Assembly (NCBI GenBank): GCA_949987565.1
Contig: OX465116.1
Location: forward strand, 744,001 to 808,000
DNA from: Luidia sarsii
Taxonomy: Eukaryota > Echinodermata > Asteroidea > Paxillosida > Luidiidae
DNA length: 64,000 bases
Direction of reading: 5' to 3'
The notes under the pieces were generated by a model. That model was not told the DNA's origin. It did not search any database and saw only the letters and a list, made by a program, of their open reading frames with translations. Shown piece by piece: positions 11,401-24,500 of this stretch; position 1 is the first letter of the stretch; each line of letters begins with the position of its first letter. Position numbers and translations under genes: made by a program.

Positions 11401-12594
11401 GTAGATACACAAAATAATAGCTACAAGGAAAGGTTTCCAAGAATTTTACAAAATGTGTACATCTCAAAAAGAAAAAAAGAAAACTGAAAACAAAGTAAGG
11501 GAGAGTAAGCTTTGACACGCCCTACCAAAAGCAAATGCTACAAGTTTTAGATATCAAACAAATCACGAATGTAAGAGACTTGGTTGCACTGTGTGGGGAG
11601 GGAATCATTTCAAATGATAACCACACTGGCAATGCAGAACATGACAAATTGTGAAAACATTGGTTTCTGTGAGTGCATCACAGACGGGGCAGGGGCTGAT
11701 CCTTGGTGCTTCACAGGAAGGTCCTCACAGCTGATCATATTTGCAGCGAGCCATCCACTTCAGCACTGTAGATGTAGGTTGCCATCACAGATTGACAAGG
11801 ACAATCCATTCAAAGTCAAAGTGAGTAGACCTGCTTGATCTAACTCACTTCATTCAGTCTCCAACAATGCATCAACAATTGGCACAAATCCTTCATCCCC
11901 CACTTTCAAATAAAAAGGAAACAAATCTGCAGTTCAACCAATCTCTTTCTAGATTCTACCACCCAAAAATATCAAAATCACACAGCGGGTCTGTGTGTAA
12001 TCCTATCAAAGTTTTCAATAATATATATCTGTAGATGTTAAGTTAAATCCCAAACAGCATAATCTTATAAAAGGTTAATTTCCAGCTAATACCAACATGC
12101 TTGCTAATCTTATTCACTTGAAATTGTACTGATGGTATCAATCAAAGAGCAAGACCATCTTCTGAAAACTCCACAGATACAACCACACAACTGTTTTTCC
12201 CTTATGAAAATTATCCAAATCATTAACGACAAATGCACGCTGAAATTTTTAGAACCTTTGTCTTTTTCCCCTCTAACTTCCCCCCCCCCAAAAAAACATT
12301 TCTTAATGATAGTAATTACTGTGTCTCTAATCTGACAACATGTAAAAAAATTGCTACGATGTTCCCTTAGAGCTAAACTACTTCTTGTGTTCTGCCTGTC
12401 TGTGTACACAGTCAGCCTTGTCATGTTTCTTTCAGGACATGCAGAAGGTACAGCAATCAACCTGTTGTTCAAAGCACCTGTACATCCACTGCACCTGTTA
12501 CTGACAGTATAACCACACTGTACAGGGGTTAGCAATGGCAATGGCTATAGGTCAAATGATGGCAAGGCCCACTACGTGCTTTGCTGAGAGGCAT
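8415..12594. other. 3' UTRs and convergent intergenic DNA
   Basis: About 4.2 kb between the stop of the BTB gene and the stop of TM9SF2, without supported coding exons. A long TM9SF2 3' UTR on the minus strand is likely to occupy part of it. Confidence 0.4.
9194..9243. terminator. Facing poly(A) signals of the BTB gene and TM9SF2
   Basis: AATAAA on the plus strand at 9194-9199 suits the BTB gene (780 bases after its stop). AATAAA on the minus strand (TTTATT at 9238-9243) could end a long TM9SF2 3' UTR. Both assignments are inferred from the hexamers and gene orientation. Confidence 0.35.
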
Positions 12595-15500
12595 TTAATC
12601 CACTTTGACCACACCGTAGATCTTGATGACAAACCAGAAACACGAGAAGAAACCAACCGCTCCTAGAGAAACAGAACAAATCATAGGTTTATAATATTCC
12701 TGGCCAAAACATATCATTGCATAAAATCACAAGAAAATCAAACATTTTCCAGCAGACAGTTGAAAAGTCTTCCTAAACAAAAATGTGCTGAAATACAGAA
12801 ACAGTTTCAAGACCTGACATTTACATCCTAGCAGGACCGTTCTCAAAGGCAGAGTCAATGACTCAAATTCAAAACCACTGCCTTTGCGAAAGGTCCTGCA
12901 AGGATGGAAACATCGGACGCACTCCAATTTTGAGATTTCTCAACGTGAGCACATTTATTAAAACTAAACTCAAAAGTCAGAGGGCCTGACGTTTCGATCC
13001 TAGCAGGACCTTTCTCAAAGGCTGTGAGTTTTTTTTATTTTATTTTATTTTTTATAGATTTTAGATTTATGTATTGCAGATCATTTTAGTCAGTAAGCAG
13101 TTTGCAACAGTTTTTTGTTCTAACTTCAAAACTCTGCCTTTGAAAAAGGTCCTGCTAGAATCGAAACGTCAGGCCCACTAAATTTTGAGAACTTCAAAAC
13201 TAAACTAATGACAGGAATATGAGCGGCTTACCAGTAAACAAGAAGAACATTAAGACCATGATGGATGTGTAGCCAAAGTAGAGGATCATGCTGACAGTCC
13301 CTTGAATGGTCAGCTTGGAGACAAAGTAGTGCAGACAGTAGATGAAGAGATAGATGGCTGTGAAGCCACTAGTCAGGAATGACCGCCACCACCAGTGGTA
13401 ATCCTGCCAAGGAAAACAGCAATCAACATTCATTAACTCTGTGTGTAATTAGCAGTGTGCTCAGTGCTTTGACCAATTGCCTGGTGATTTGTATCGGTGA
13501 GAATGTCATTCAATGAGGGTTTGCCCTACCAGACATGTAGTCAGTACAGTATGCTTAGTGCTTTGACCAATTGCCTGGTGATTTGTATCAGTGAGAATGC
13601 CATTCAATGAGGGTTTGCCCTACTTGACGTGTAGTCAGTACAGTGTGCTCAGTGCTTTGACCAATTGCCTGGTGATTTGTATCGGTGAGAATGCCATTCA
13701 ATGAGGGTTTGCCCTACCAGACATGTAGTCAGTACAGTGTGCTCAGTGCTTTGACCAATTGCCTGGTGATTTGTATCGGTGAGAATGTCATTCAATGAGG
13801 GTTTGCCCTACCAGACATGTAGTCAGTACTGTATGCTCAGTGCTTTGACCAATTGCCTGGTGATTTGTATCGGTGAGAATGCCATTCAATGAGGGTTTGC
13901 CCTACCAGACATGTAGTCAGTACAGTGTGCTCAGTGCTTTGACCAATTGCCTGGTGATTTGTATCGGTGAGAATGCCATTCAATGAGGGTTTGCCCTACC
14001 AGACATGTAGTCAGTACAGTGTGCTCAGTGCTTTGACCAATTGCCTGGTGATTTGTATCGGTGAGAATGCCATTCAATGAGGGTTTGCCCTACCAGACAT
14101 GTAGTCAGTACAGTATGCTCAGTGCTTTGACCAATTGCCTGGTGATTTGTATCGGTGAGAATGTCATTCAATGAGGGTTTGCCCTACCAGACATGTAGTC
14201 AGTACAGTGTGCTCAGTGCTTTGACCAATTGCCTGGTGATTTGTATCGGTGAGAATGCCATTCAATGAGGGTTTGCCCTACCAGACATGTAGTCAGTACA
14301 GTATGCTCAGTGCTTTGACCAATTGCCTGGTGATTTGTATCGGTGAGAATGTCATTCAATGAGGGTTTGCCCTACCAGACATGTAGTCAGTACAGTATGC
14401 TCAGTGCTTTGACCAATTGCCTGGTGATTTGTATCGGTGAGAATGCCATTCAATGAGGGTTTGCCCTACCAGACATGTAGTCAGTACAGTGTGCTCAGTG
14501 CTTTGACCGATTGCCTGGTGATTTGTATCGGTGAGAATGTCATTCAATGAGGGTTTGCCCTACCAGACATGTAGTCAGCACAGTGTGCTCAGTGCTTTGA
14601 CCAATTGCCTGGTGATTTGTATCGGTGAGAATGCCATTCAATGAGGGTTTGCCCTACCAGACATGTAGTCAGTACAGTATGCTCAGTGCTTTGACCAATT
14701 GCCTGGTGATTTGTATCGGTGAGAATGCCATTCAATGAGGGTTTGCCCTACCAGACATGTAGTCAGTACAGTATGCTCAGTGCTTTGACCAATTGCCTGG
14801 TGATTTGTATCGGTGAGAATGCCATTCAATGAGGGTTTGCCCTACCAGACATGTAGTCAGTACTGTATGCTCAGTGCTTTGACCGATTGCCTGGTGATTT
14901 GTATCGGTGAGAATGTCATTCAATGAGGGTTTGCCCTACCAGACATGTAGTCAGTACAGTATGCTCAGTGCTTTGACCAATTGCCTGGTGATTTGTATCG
15001 GTGAGAATGCCATTCAATGAGGGTTTGCCCTACCAGACATGTAGTCAGTACAGTGTGCTCAGTGCTTTGACCGATTGCCTGGTGATTTGTATCGGTGAGA
15101 ATGTCATTCAATGAGGGTTTGCCCTACCAGACATGTAGTCAGTACAGTATGCTCAGTGCTTTGACCAATTGCCTGGTGATTTGTATCGGTGAGAATGTCA
15201 TTCAATGAGGGTTTGCCCTACCAGACATGTAGTCAGTACAGTATGTTCAGTGCTTTGACCAATTGCCTGGTGATTTGTATCGGTGAGAATGTCATTCAAT
15301 GAGGGTTTGCCCTACCAGACATGTAGTCAGTACAGTGTGCTTAGTGCTTTGACCAATTGCCCTACCAGACATGTAGTCAGTACAGTGTGCTTAGTGCTTT
15401 GACCAATTGCCTGGTGATTTGTATCGGTGAGAATGCCATTCAATTGGGGTTCACCCTGCCCAACGTGTTGTTAAGCACTGTAGCACTGTGTGCTCAATGA

Positions 15501-18500
15501 TTTCCCTATCGCCTGCTGAAAAACATACACGCAGCTTGAGTGGGATTCAAACCCACAACTCCAATTTTCTTGTGCAGATGTTCTAGCAACTTCACAACTG
15601 AGACCATCAAGGTCGTGTGGTGGATTCAAAATTCATATTTTGCAACTATCATAATTGGGCTGGGAGAGAAAGTGGATAAAAACCTTCACACAATCCCAAT
15701 CCCATCCTCATTACTCAGTTTCTTTTCCTTTTGCCCTTTGGTGCTCATCCTTGTTTTGCTAACCTCAGCACAAAGATGGAAATAGCAGAGTAGAACAGTT
15801 GCCTCAGAGCAAGTAATGACCAGGATGACTGCCACAAAGAACAGGAATCCAAACATGTAGTAGAACTGGTGAGACCTGTGGACAATCAAGAGAAACATTG
15901 CAAATCAAACATGCAAGTACAGTGGAACGTTGCTATAACGAACGCCGATATACCAAACATTCAGCTATAACCAACAAGCCCTTTGGCTCCTGATTTTTGT
16001 GTACATAATATGTGGCTGCAACTGCTATAACGAACGACCGCTATACTGGACAATGTTCATGGATGCCGGGATGTTCATGATAGCGAGGTCCTTGTGTAGT
16101 TGGAGGCTATGTGGTTTGCCTCCTAGCAGGATCTTCCAGGATCTTCGTCCTCCTACCATCAACATCTCTGGCTCTGTCTTCTGATCATGTTCATCTTTCA
16201 AATCATCATCAAGAAAACTTTGATTGGACGTCAAGATGGGACCTCTGGTTTCGCGTACCAGCTCTCTAAAACTAACATTTTTGTATTACAGTCAAATAAA
16301 GAAAGGAAAAACTGACTGGGAACATTGTGAACAAATTGAAAAATGGCAAAGAAAATGTTGACTGAACTCAGCCTTGAAGCCAAGACCCCTGGATTTAGAT
16401 ACTGCTGTAACATCTCAGGTGCTAAGCAAATTCCCCAGAAGCAATCTAGATAGGTTAGATATCTTCAATGCTAAGCAGAATTCTAAGATGCTTACCAGAG
16501 AACTAACGTGCTAAAAGATACATAAGATGCATACAAGGCAAGCTGAGTGCTAAGCAGAAATCTAAGATGCTTACCAGATACTGTTCAGGATGAAGAAGAG
16601 TTGGATGAAGATGCAGCCGAAGGGAAGCACTCCACCCATGATAATGCCAGGCAGAGGCCGCGTGTACAAGGACTGCTCAGGAATCTGACGGGGAATCTGA
16701 TTGGTTCGAACTGGAAACTCAATCGGCTGAAAAAACAGAAAGACAAAAACAATGACTAGGAGTCTTCAATGAACCTCCATTAACCCCAACTCAGCTTGCA
16801 TTACTTCAGCATATCTCTTGTGGCTTCAGGCTAGTCATGGTAAAACTGACTGGGAACTTTTGAACAAATTGAAAAATTGGCAAAGAAAACTTTGACTGGA
16901 CTGGTACTTGAACCCGAGACCTCTGGATTAACGTACGAGTGCCCTTCCATCTGAGCTATCCAGCCCTCAGATGGTGGCCTTCCCTAATAGTCAACTAGTC
17001 TTTGGCACACCAGCGCTCTTACCATCTGAGCTATCCAGCCCTTAGATGGTGGCCTTCCCTAATAGTCAACTAGTCTTTGGCACACCAGCGCTCTTACCAT
17101 CTGAGCTATCCAGCCCTCAGATGGTGGCCTTCCCTAATAGTCAACTAGTCTTTGGCACACCAGCGCTCTTACCATCTGAGCTATCCAGCCCTTAGATGGT
17201 GGCCTTCCCTAATAGTAAACTAGTCTTTGCCGGGGTGGGGGCGCCAGTCAGAAGCATGGGTTGAGTGGTTGAATTGCTTCTGACTGGCAAAATTATTAGT
17301 GTGATTAGTGTCAACAAAATTTTCAACAACATGACCTTCACAGAATTCCACCGTTGAAAAAAATATGGCAAAGAAAACTTTGACTTTACTGGGACTTGAA
17401 GCCTGAACCTCTAGATGTCCCGGGATTCACGTCCAGGTCAAGTCAAAGTTTTTTTTTAACCAACAATGCCTTTGATAAAAGTCCTGCGAGGATCGAAATT
17501 CCGGCGCTCCCAACTTTTGATAATCTAAAAATAAATTCCTTCAAGAGTTAGACCACATGACTCACCCTCTTCTTGAATCCAAAGTAGGCCCCAACAAAGA
17601 CAAGAGGGACAGACACGCCAAACCACATGGTCAGGAGAGCAACCAGGGTGGTGAAGGGAATGGCGGCAGAACTCTGCTTGGTCCACAGAAGCAGATTGAG
17701 AACAAAGAAAATGGCAAAGACGATTCCTGGGATCAGGAAGCAGGTCAGGATCAGGTTGGACTTCCACTTCTCTCCACCAAAGGCTGAAAAGAAAAAGCAA
17801 CAAAACATGCCATGACTCCAGGGAAATCAGGGACAGTTTGGAAGTGGTTTTACGGGACATCAACGCATGTATGGCATTGAAATCATTTTGTGAAAGAGCA
17901 AAGAAAGTTGGACTGAGTAGGATTGGAAACAAGGATGAGTGTTCTAACATCTAAGGTATCCCACCCTTAGATAGCAACCTTTCTAAATGTTCAATTACCT
18001 TTGCAAGGGTGGGGTACCAGTCAGAAGCATTTAAAATTACATACTACTACAGTGGAACGAACGCGATATATCAAACATTCAGCTATAACAAACATACCCT
18101 TTGGCTCCCAATTTTTGAGGAAAAAATATGTGGCCACAACTGCTATAACGAACGACTGCTATACCAAACAATTTCCAAGGATCCTGGATGTTTGTTATAG
18201 AGACGTTCCACTGTACTACTAATAATAGACTCATAAAAGTGCTATATGTATGTCCACCTAAATGCTGAAAGAGCTGTAAAATAAGAATGAACAGAATAAC
18301 ACAAGATATCAATCAACATACGCATGTACGACAACCAATAACTGGCGTATATCTCCGGGGATCACACCCCCGTATTCAATCAGATTTTAACAGAACTCAC
18401 TTTTGTACATTCTTGCAGAGATGTAGCCAGCAGGTGTTCCCAGGCAAATGTAGAGAACAAGGACACAGGTCATCAGAGATCCACGGTTTGCAGGAGACAG

Positions 18501-21500
18501 GAAACCCAGGCAAGCAAACACTAAACAAGACCAGAAAAAAACATCCCAACTATTTTATAATCATGAAGTAAATACAAACAACTGTTGCAAACTGCTCACT
18601 GACTAAAATGACCTGCAATACATCAATCTCAAAAGTTAGAGGGCTGATGTTTAGATCCTAGCAGGACCTTTCTCAAAGGCAAACCCCACTTTGCCTTTCA
18701 GAAAGGTCCTGCTACGATCGAAACGTCAGGCCTCTATTTTTGATAATCAGACTTGAAGGTTTGCTTGGTGGGAGCACAAAGTTTGCCCGGACACCATGTA
18801 AGTCAGTTCTTTTGAGATTGGCTCATGCGATCTATCGTAAGCTACGATAGGTTTGGTGCAATTGACCACAGGGGACGACCATGACGTGATGCGATACAAT
18901 GAGTGTCTACGTTCTTCTCAGATCCCTGTAAACCCAGAACAGGCATCAATGGTATATCTCACTGCAACAACTATCCTCAACTTTCTGCCTTCACCAAAAA
19001 TAACCTCACATCTCATCTCACATGCCCCAAGTTTGAATCATTGTGGCAGAGAGGTTAGGTCACTCACCCAGAGTGATGAAAGTCATGCAGAAGATCTGGC
19101 AACCAGATCCCAGCAGGACTGAGAGAAGCATTCCTTTACGAGGAGCTCTGAAGACATCGCCGTGAACCAACTTCCATCCAAACTCCTCCTGAGCTTCCTC
19201 CTATGCAGAGAAAAACAAATGGGAATAAAATCAGCAAGCATCATCAAATAGTAGTCATTATCATTAAGACTTCAGTCTGGTCTCTAGACAAGCTGTAGAG
19301 GGCGCTGTAACTAATTTGTAGAACAGTAGAGGGAGCTGTTCATACTATAGATACAGAACAGTAGAGGGAGCTGTTCATACTATAGATACAGAACAGTAGA
19401 GGGAGCTGTTCATACTATAGATACAGAACAGTAGAGGGAGCTGTTCATACTATAGATACAGAACAGTAGAGGGAGCTGTTCATACTATACAGAACAGTAG
19501 GGGGCACTGTGCACAATTTTTAAAATAGTAGAGGGCACTTTTGAAATTGAAAATGATGCATCACTTAATTAAGACTCAGCTAAAATTTGAGCCTTAATCA
19601 AACAATTTTTTTTTGCCAAAGGATAACTGATTTCCCCTTCCCCCAAGGGAAGAGTGGACTATCACATTAGAAACTGAAATAACTCCAAAAAGTGTCACTG
19701 GTAAGGAAAGATTGCAAGGAAATGTATGATATGCATAGACAGTGTGCAGCCATACACCCTGTTGTCTATGAATCTATGCTGGACTATGATCAATGGATCT
19801 TGATACTTACAGTGTCAATTTGATTGTAACGAGCGATATCTTTGTGAAGTGTGCGCAGCATAATCATAGCCACCATTCCTGACAGGAACAGAACTATCAC
19901 CAAGGAGTTCATGATGCTACAAAATAAACAAACAAACAAATCAATTCATACAGAAATATGACCAGCTGACAATCTGAAAAACATAGAGGGCCTGACGTTC
20001 TAATCCTCACAGGAACTGTCATGAATGCAGAATCATTTTACAGTGGAACGTTGCTATAACCAACGCCGATATACCCAACATTCAGCTATAATGAACACAC
20101 CCTTTGGCTCCTGATTTTTGTGCACAAAATATGGGGCACAACTGCTATACTGGCAATTTTCATGGAACCAGAGATGTTCGTTATAGGGACGTTCCACTGT
20201 TCTAGGATCCAAACCGAGGTGGAGCTCAACTTGGATAGGCTAGCTGTGGGTGGACTGGAGGAGGGGGCATGCCATAGCATTGAATGAGGCCAAGGTTGAG
20301 CTCAACTTGGATAGGCTAGCTGTGGTTGGACTGGAGGAGGGGGCATGCCATAACAATAAATGAAGCCGAGGTTGAATCAACTGACCTGAACCACTGGATG
20401 CTGGAATGAGGCATAGACTCCAAGATGTAATCCCATCGTGATGCCCAGCGCAATTCAGTATTTGGCTGAAACAGGAAAAGTGAACACTCATCATAAGCAG
20501 GCAAATGAGACTTGAGATAAGACTACAAGGCTTGTGGCATGCAATAACAAAGAGAAAGGGTTGTAATATGTCCATGTTTAATCATCGCTTTCAAGATTGA
20601 TTGTGGCTCTGAGAAGAGAACGTTCAGGTTTCACATTTTCGACTTCAAACAGTTTTCGCAAAAATAGGAGTTTCCGTATTCACAAAGTGTTGTGAATCTA
20701 CTGGCAAAAGAGTCTGTGGTTTACACTAAGGCCGCGTGGTTGAATGAGACTCACCACAAAGAGGATGTTGTAGGTATAGGCTATCTCCAGACTGTCCTTA
20801 GCAGCGGCTGGGATGGCCATTGGAGTTGAGGCAGGATCTTGGCTCAGGCTGGTCAGGCATTTATCACCCGTCTTCTTGTGGTTAATGCTACCAGGAAAAG
20901 ACAGCATTCATGAGTGGAGAGGCAACACTAAACACTGCATATGATTGTTGAGGTGATGCCATGAAGAATCTCCTCCCAGACATCAGTCAAGGCTGGTTTG
21001 TGCTGACCTGTGACCACTCTTTGGGTGAGTGTGCTTCTGAAGAGATCTGTGGAGTCTATCGGTTCTCTTCAGAACAACATGCACTTACCAAAGCCATGCA
21101 TTTACAGTGTCACCCTCGATGAATGACAGTCTCACCAGGCAATCGAGCAAAGCACTGAGCATACAGTGCGAACTACACATTAGGCAGTGTAAACCCTCAT
21201 TCAATGACATTCTCACCGACCCAAATCACAATAAATCTTCAAAAGAAGGTTAGAAACATCAGGAGAAATCCTGGAGGCATTTTAAGGGTTTCTCAGAATG
21301 AAACAGAACAATGAGCAAGATTCTGCAATCTTACCTGTGAGGTTCAATCTTAATGGACACAATACGGGACACGTCCTTGTTCTCAGCCATGGGATGATAG
21401 ACGATGGTGAAGTTGATGTGGTTGAATAAATAGTAAGTATCCTTCTGGTCATAATTTGCCTGAGGAGAAACAAAATGGAAATGGGGTAAAACAAAGAATA

Positions 21501-24500
21501 TCGCTCAATGCTCACTAACAGTGACATGAATGATTACAAATATCTACAAATCTCAAACAGTTCAACAGCCTATTTGATGCTGGTGGGACTTTGCTGAAAT
21601 TATTAATTACATCAATGCAAGGTTGCTTCTAAATGGCAAAGACATAGTTGAACATTTTGGAAGGTCCAAATCCTAACGACTGGATAGCTCAGATGGAAGA
21701 GCACTGGCATGTTACACCAGAGTTTTTAGTTCTTTGTAAACATTTTCCAATCAGCCTCAGCATTTGAAAAAAAGAAAGAAGAGCTACGACTTAAACACGT
21801 TGAATCAATTACAAACTAGTTGTCATGGCAACACCATTCTACTCACATCGATCACGCAGGCATCTTTGCGGACTCCTTGCTTGTCGACATAGCAACCGAC
21901 GGGGAAACCGGGGGAACAGTATTTCTGGTCTCCTTCCACCTGATAGCACCATGTGACCGGCATGTTGTCAATGATCCTGAAAGGTAAGGTCAGGAAGTCA
22001 GTCAGCAAGTCCTGCTAGCTACTTACAATCAAGCACTGCCATCAAGAATTCTACCAGAATTCTACCTGAGTTTGAACTTGATCATTTTATTCAACGAGCC
22101 AGCCAGGCCACTACACTTACAATTTAGCAGGCCTGCCAGTTTTTCAAAACTTCAGCATATCCAAAGAAACTACCGCTACTCTGTTCGTCTGAATCTAGCT
22201 TAAGAAAAGATGGGCATGGTCTTTGGAGATATACACCAGTTTATAATGGATAATGCCTTTGACTGGCACCCCCACCCTAGCAAAGACTAGTTGACTATTT
22301 GGGAAGGCCACCATCCAAGGGCTGGATAGCTCAGATGGTAACAGCACCGGTACGCAAAACCAGAGGTCTTGGGTTCAAGTCCTGGTCCGGTCAATGTTCT
22401 CTTTGCCATTTGTCAAAATATTCTGAACAGGACTCTCATAAATCTGAGACATTTCAGAAGGCCTGTCATTTCAACCCAATCAGGACTCTTCTCAAAGGCA
22501 GAGATATGTCCTGCTAAGATGGGAACATTTTGTCGTCTAAATCTGTTGCTTGGACTCACCAATGCTGCTGATAATTAAGCATGATTCCCTTCTGTAAGAA
22601 ACTCAGTTTCTCCTTGTCTTCCTTCTTGGTGGGATCGTACTTCTTGGTGCAGACCTTGGAACAAGTCTGGTTTTTGTTGAAGGGAAAGACGTAGGGTGAG
22701 GAATCAATCCGTTCTCCAAACACCACTTGTCCAAGATTCTCTGCTGGGCGCTTCTCAGTCTTGCTGTTGTCTTCTTCCATCTTGCAAAAGTCAAACCTGA
22801 AATCATCCAAATAAATAAAGCGATATAGACCTGCTGCAAGCTTCTCATCAACATTAATGACCAAAATGCCAATCAGTAACATACAGTATAGAGGGTCATG
22901 TTTAGATCCTAGCAGAAATCAAGCAGGATATTGGAGGAAGGTGACAATGTCCAGTCAGGATATTATTGTCAGACCATCTAGATTCGTTCAGATCAATCAA
23001 GGTCACAGGTTTGAAATTGAATCAATAAAGCTTTGCATGGTGGAGCATTGTTTATTATATATGTAGAAAATAGAAAATGTACATGTATGTATTTGGTGGG
23101 GACTGGGGAGTGATCTCTAAATGGGATATTATGATCCCATTCAATGAGTGGGTGTAGTTTAGTTTGCACTAAGGCTGTTGTCGTGAGAAAAAATTCTTGT
23201 CGACATGTCGCGAGAATTTTATGCCGACTGTCGACATTGTCGCGACAGAGACCCGATTTAGTCAAAAATCTGTAGTCACAATGTCGTAGTTTGTTTAGGT
23301 ATTAAACGAATGGGGCATGTCAAACCGCCATAGTTGTGAACTTGTGAAATTAGTTTTCATGGATAATCTTAATTTCAATAAAATTTCATATTTAATGGCT
23401 TTCGTATTTAAGATTATACACAACAAAATAATTCTTGTGCCGATATTGGGTGTTACAGTCGTAATTTCCTAAAAAAAATCATAAAAAAGCATTGCTCATT
23501 GTTTATTCATGACGTCATCGATCGGCGATGCGTGCGTTCTCACTGCAAGAAATAATGAATATTTATGAATTCGCTTTAAGCGGCTGCAGTGGTTTTCCAA
23601 TTGGCTATGTACACATGTACAGTTGGAGAACCAGATAGTTTCAATGAAAAGAAAAGACGTCACCGTCCGAACCTAGCTAAAGGTAGCCGCGTATTGGGCA
23701 CCCCAAAACCAGCTGCGTATTGGGCCCAAAAACGAAGGAGGCCGCGTATTCGGCCAAACATTCAGACAAACCTAGAACGTATGCGGCAAAGGAGGCCTTT
23801 TTCCGATGTACATAATGTACTTCCGGTCCGTTTTTCAACGAAATAAAATACGCGGCCGCCGGGATTTTGGGCCCAAACATGCGGCTACTTTCAACTGGGT
23901 ACCGACTGCGACGCACGTGCGATCTCATTTCTCGATCCTTCCCTCGGACGTCCACGATCTTTCCCGATCTCTGCATTGCACTGGTATCCCGTACGCACGT
24001 GTATTAAATGCATGCGATGCAGCAACGTATACCAGCTACTGTACTGCTGACGACCGGTCATAGAAACGTGCGCTATACAGTAGTGACAGTATTTACACTG
24101 TACATCGTAATGGCAAAATGCGTTCGGTGAACGATTTTCTTTGGTCGCGTCGCGATCCCTTTCAACTTCCAACATATTTAGTTACTATTATTTTGCGGCG
24201 TGGATAAGCAAAAATGAAATGCTCAGCGCACAATTTTAGGATTTTTTGTTCCCTTTTTATTCCCTTCTTTTCAGAGATTGGCCATTATGACTAGAGATAG
24301 GCTAATGTATTTTATTGTTTTTGTCGCGACAACCGAAAAGCCTTGTCGACATGTCGGAATATTTTCTTTGTCGCGACAATGTCGACAAAAGCCTTGTCAA
24401 CAACAGCCTTAGTTTGCACTACTCCACATGTAAAGGCAGAGCGCTGTATGGTCAGTGCTTGGTCAATCATGTGTGAAGACACTCTCAGAAACGTTGAGGG

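Noticed and set aside
13453..15437. CRISPR-like regular array
   Set aside because: Monomers are contiguous without unique spacers and lie in a eukaryotic intron; it is a satellite.
22320..22395. Possible tRNA gene (A box and B box present)
   Set aside because: The acceptor stem does not pair and the same unit with its tail recurs many times, so it is a SINE and not a functional tRNA.
23589..24175. Overlapping 85-99 codon frames on both strands within the 1.24-kb element
   Set aside because: They lack transposase motifs and overlap in several frames; GC-rich composition explains them.
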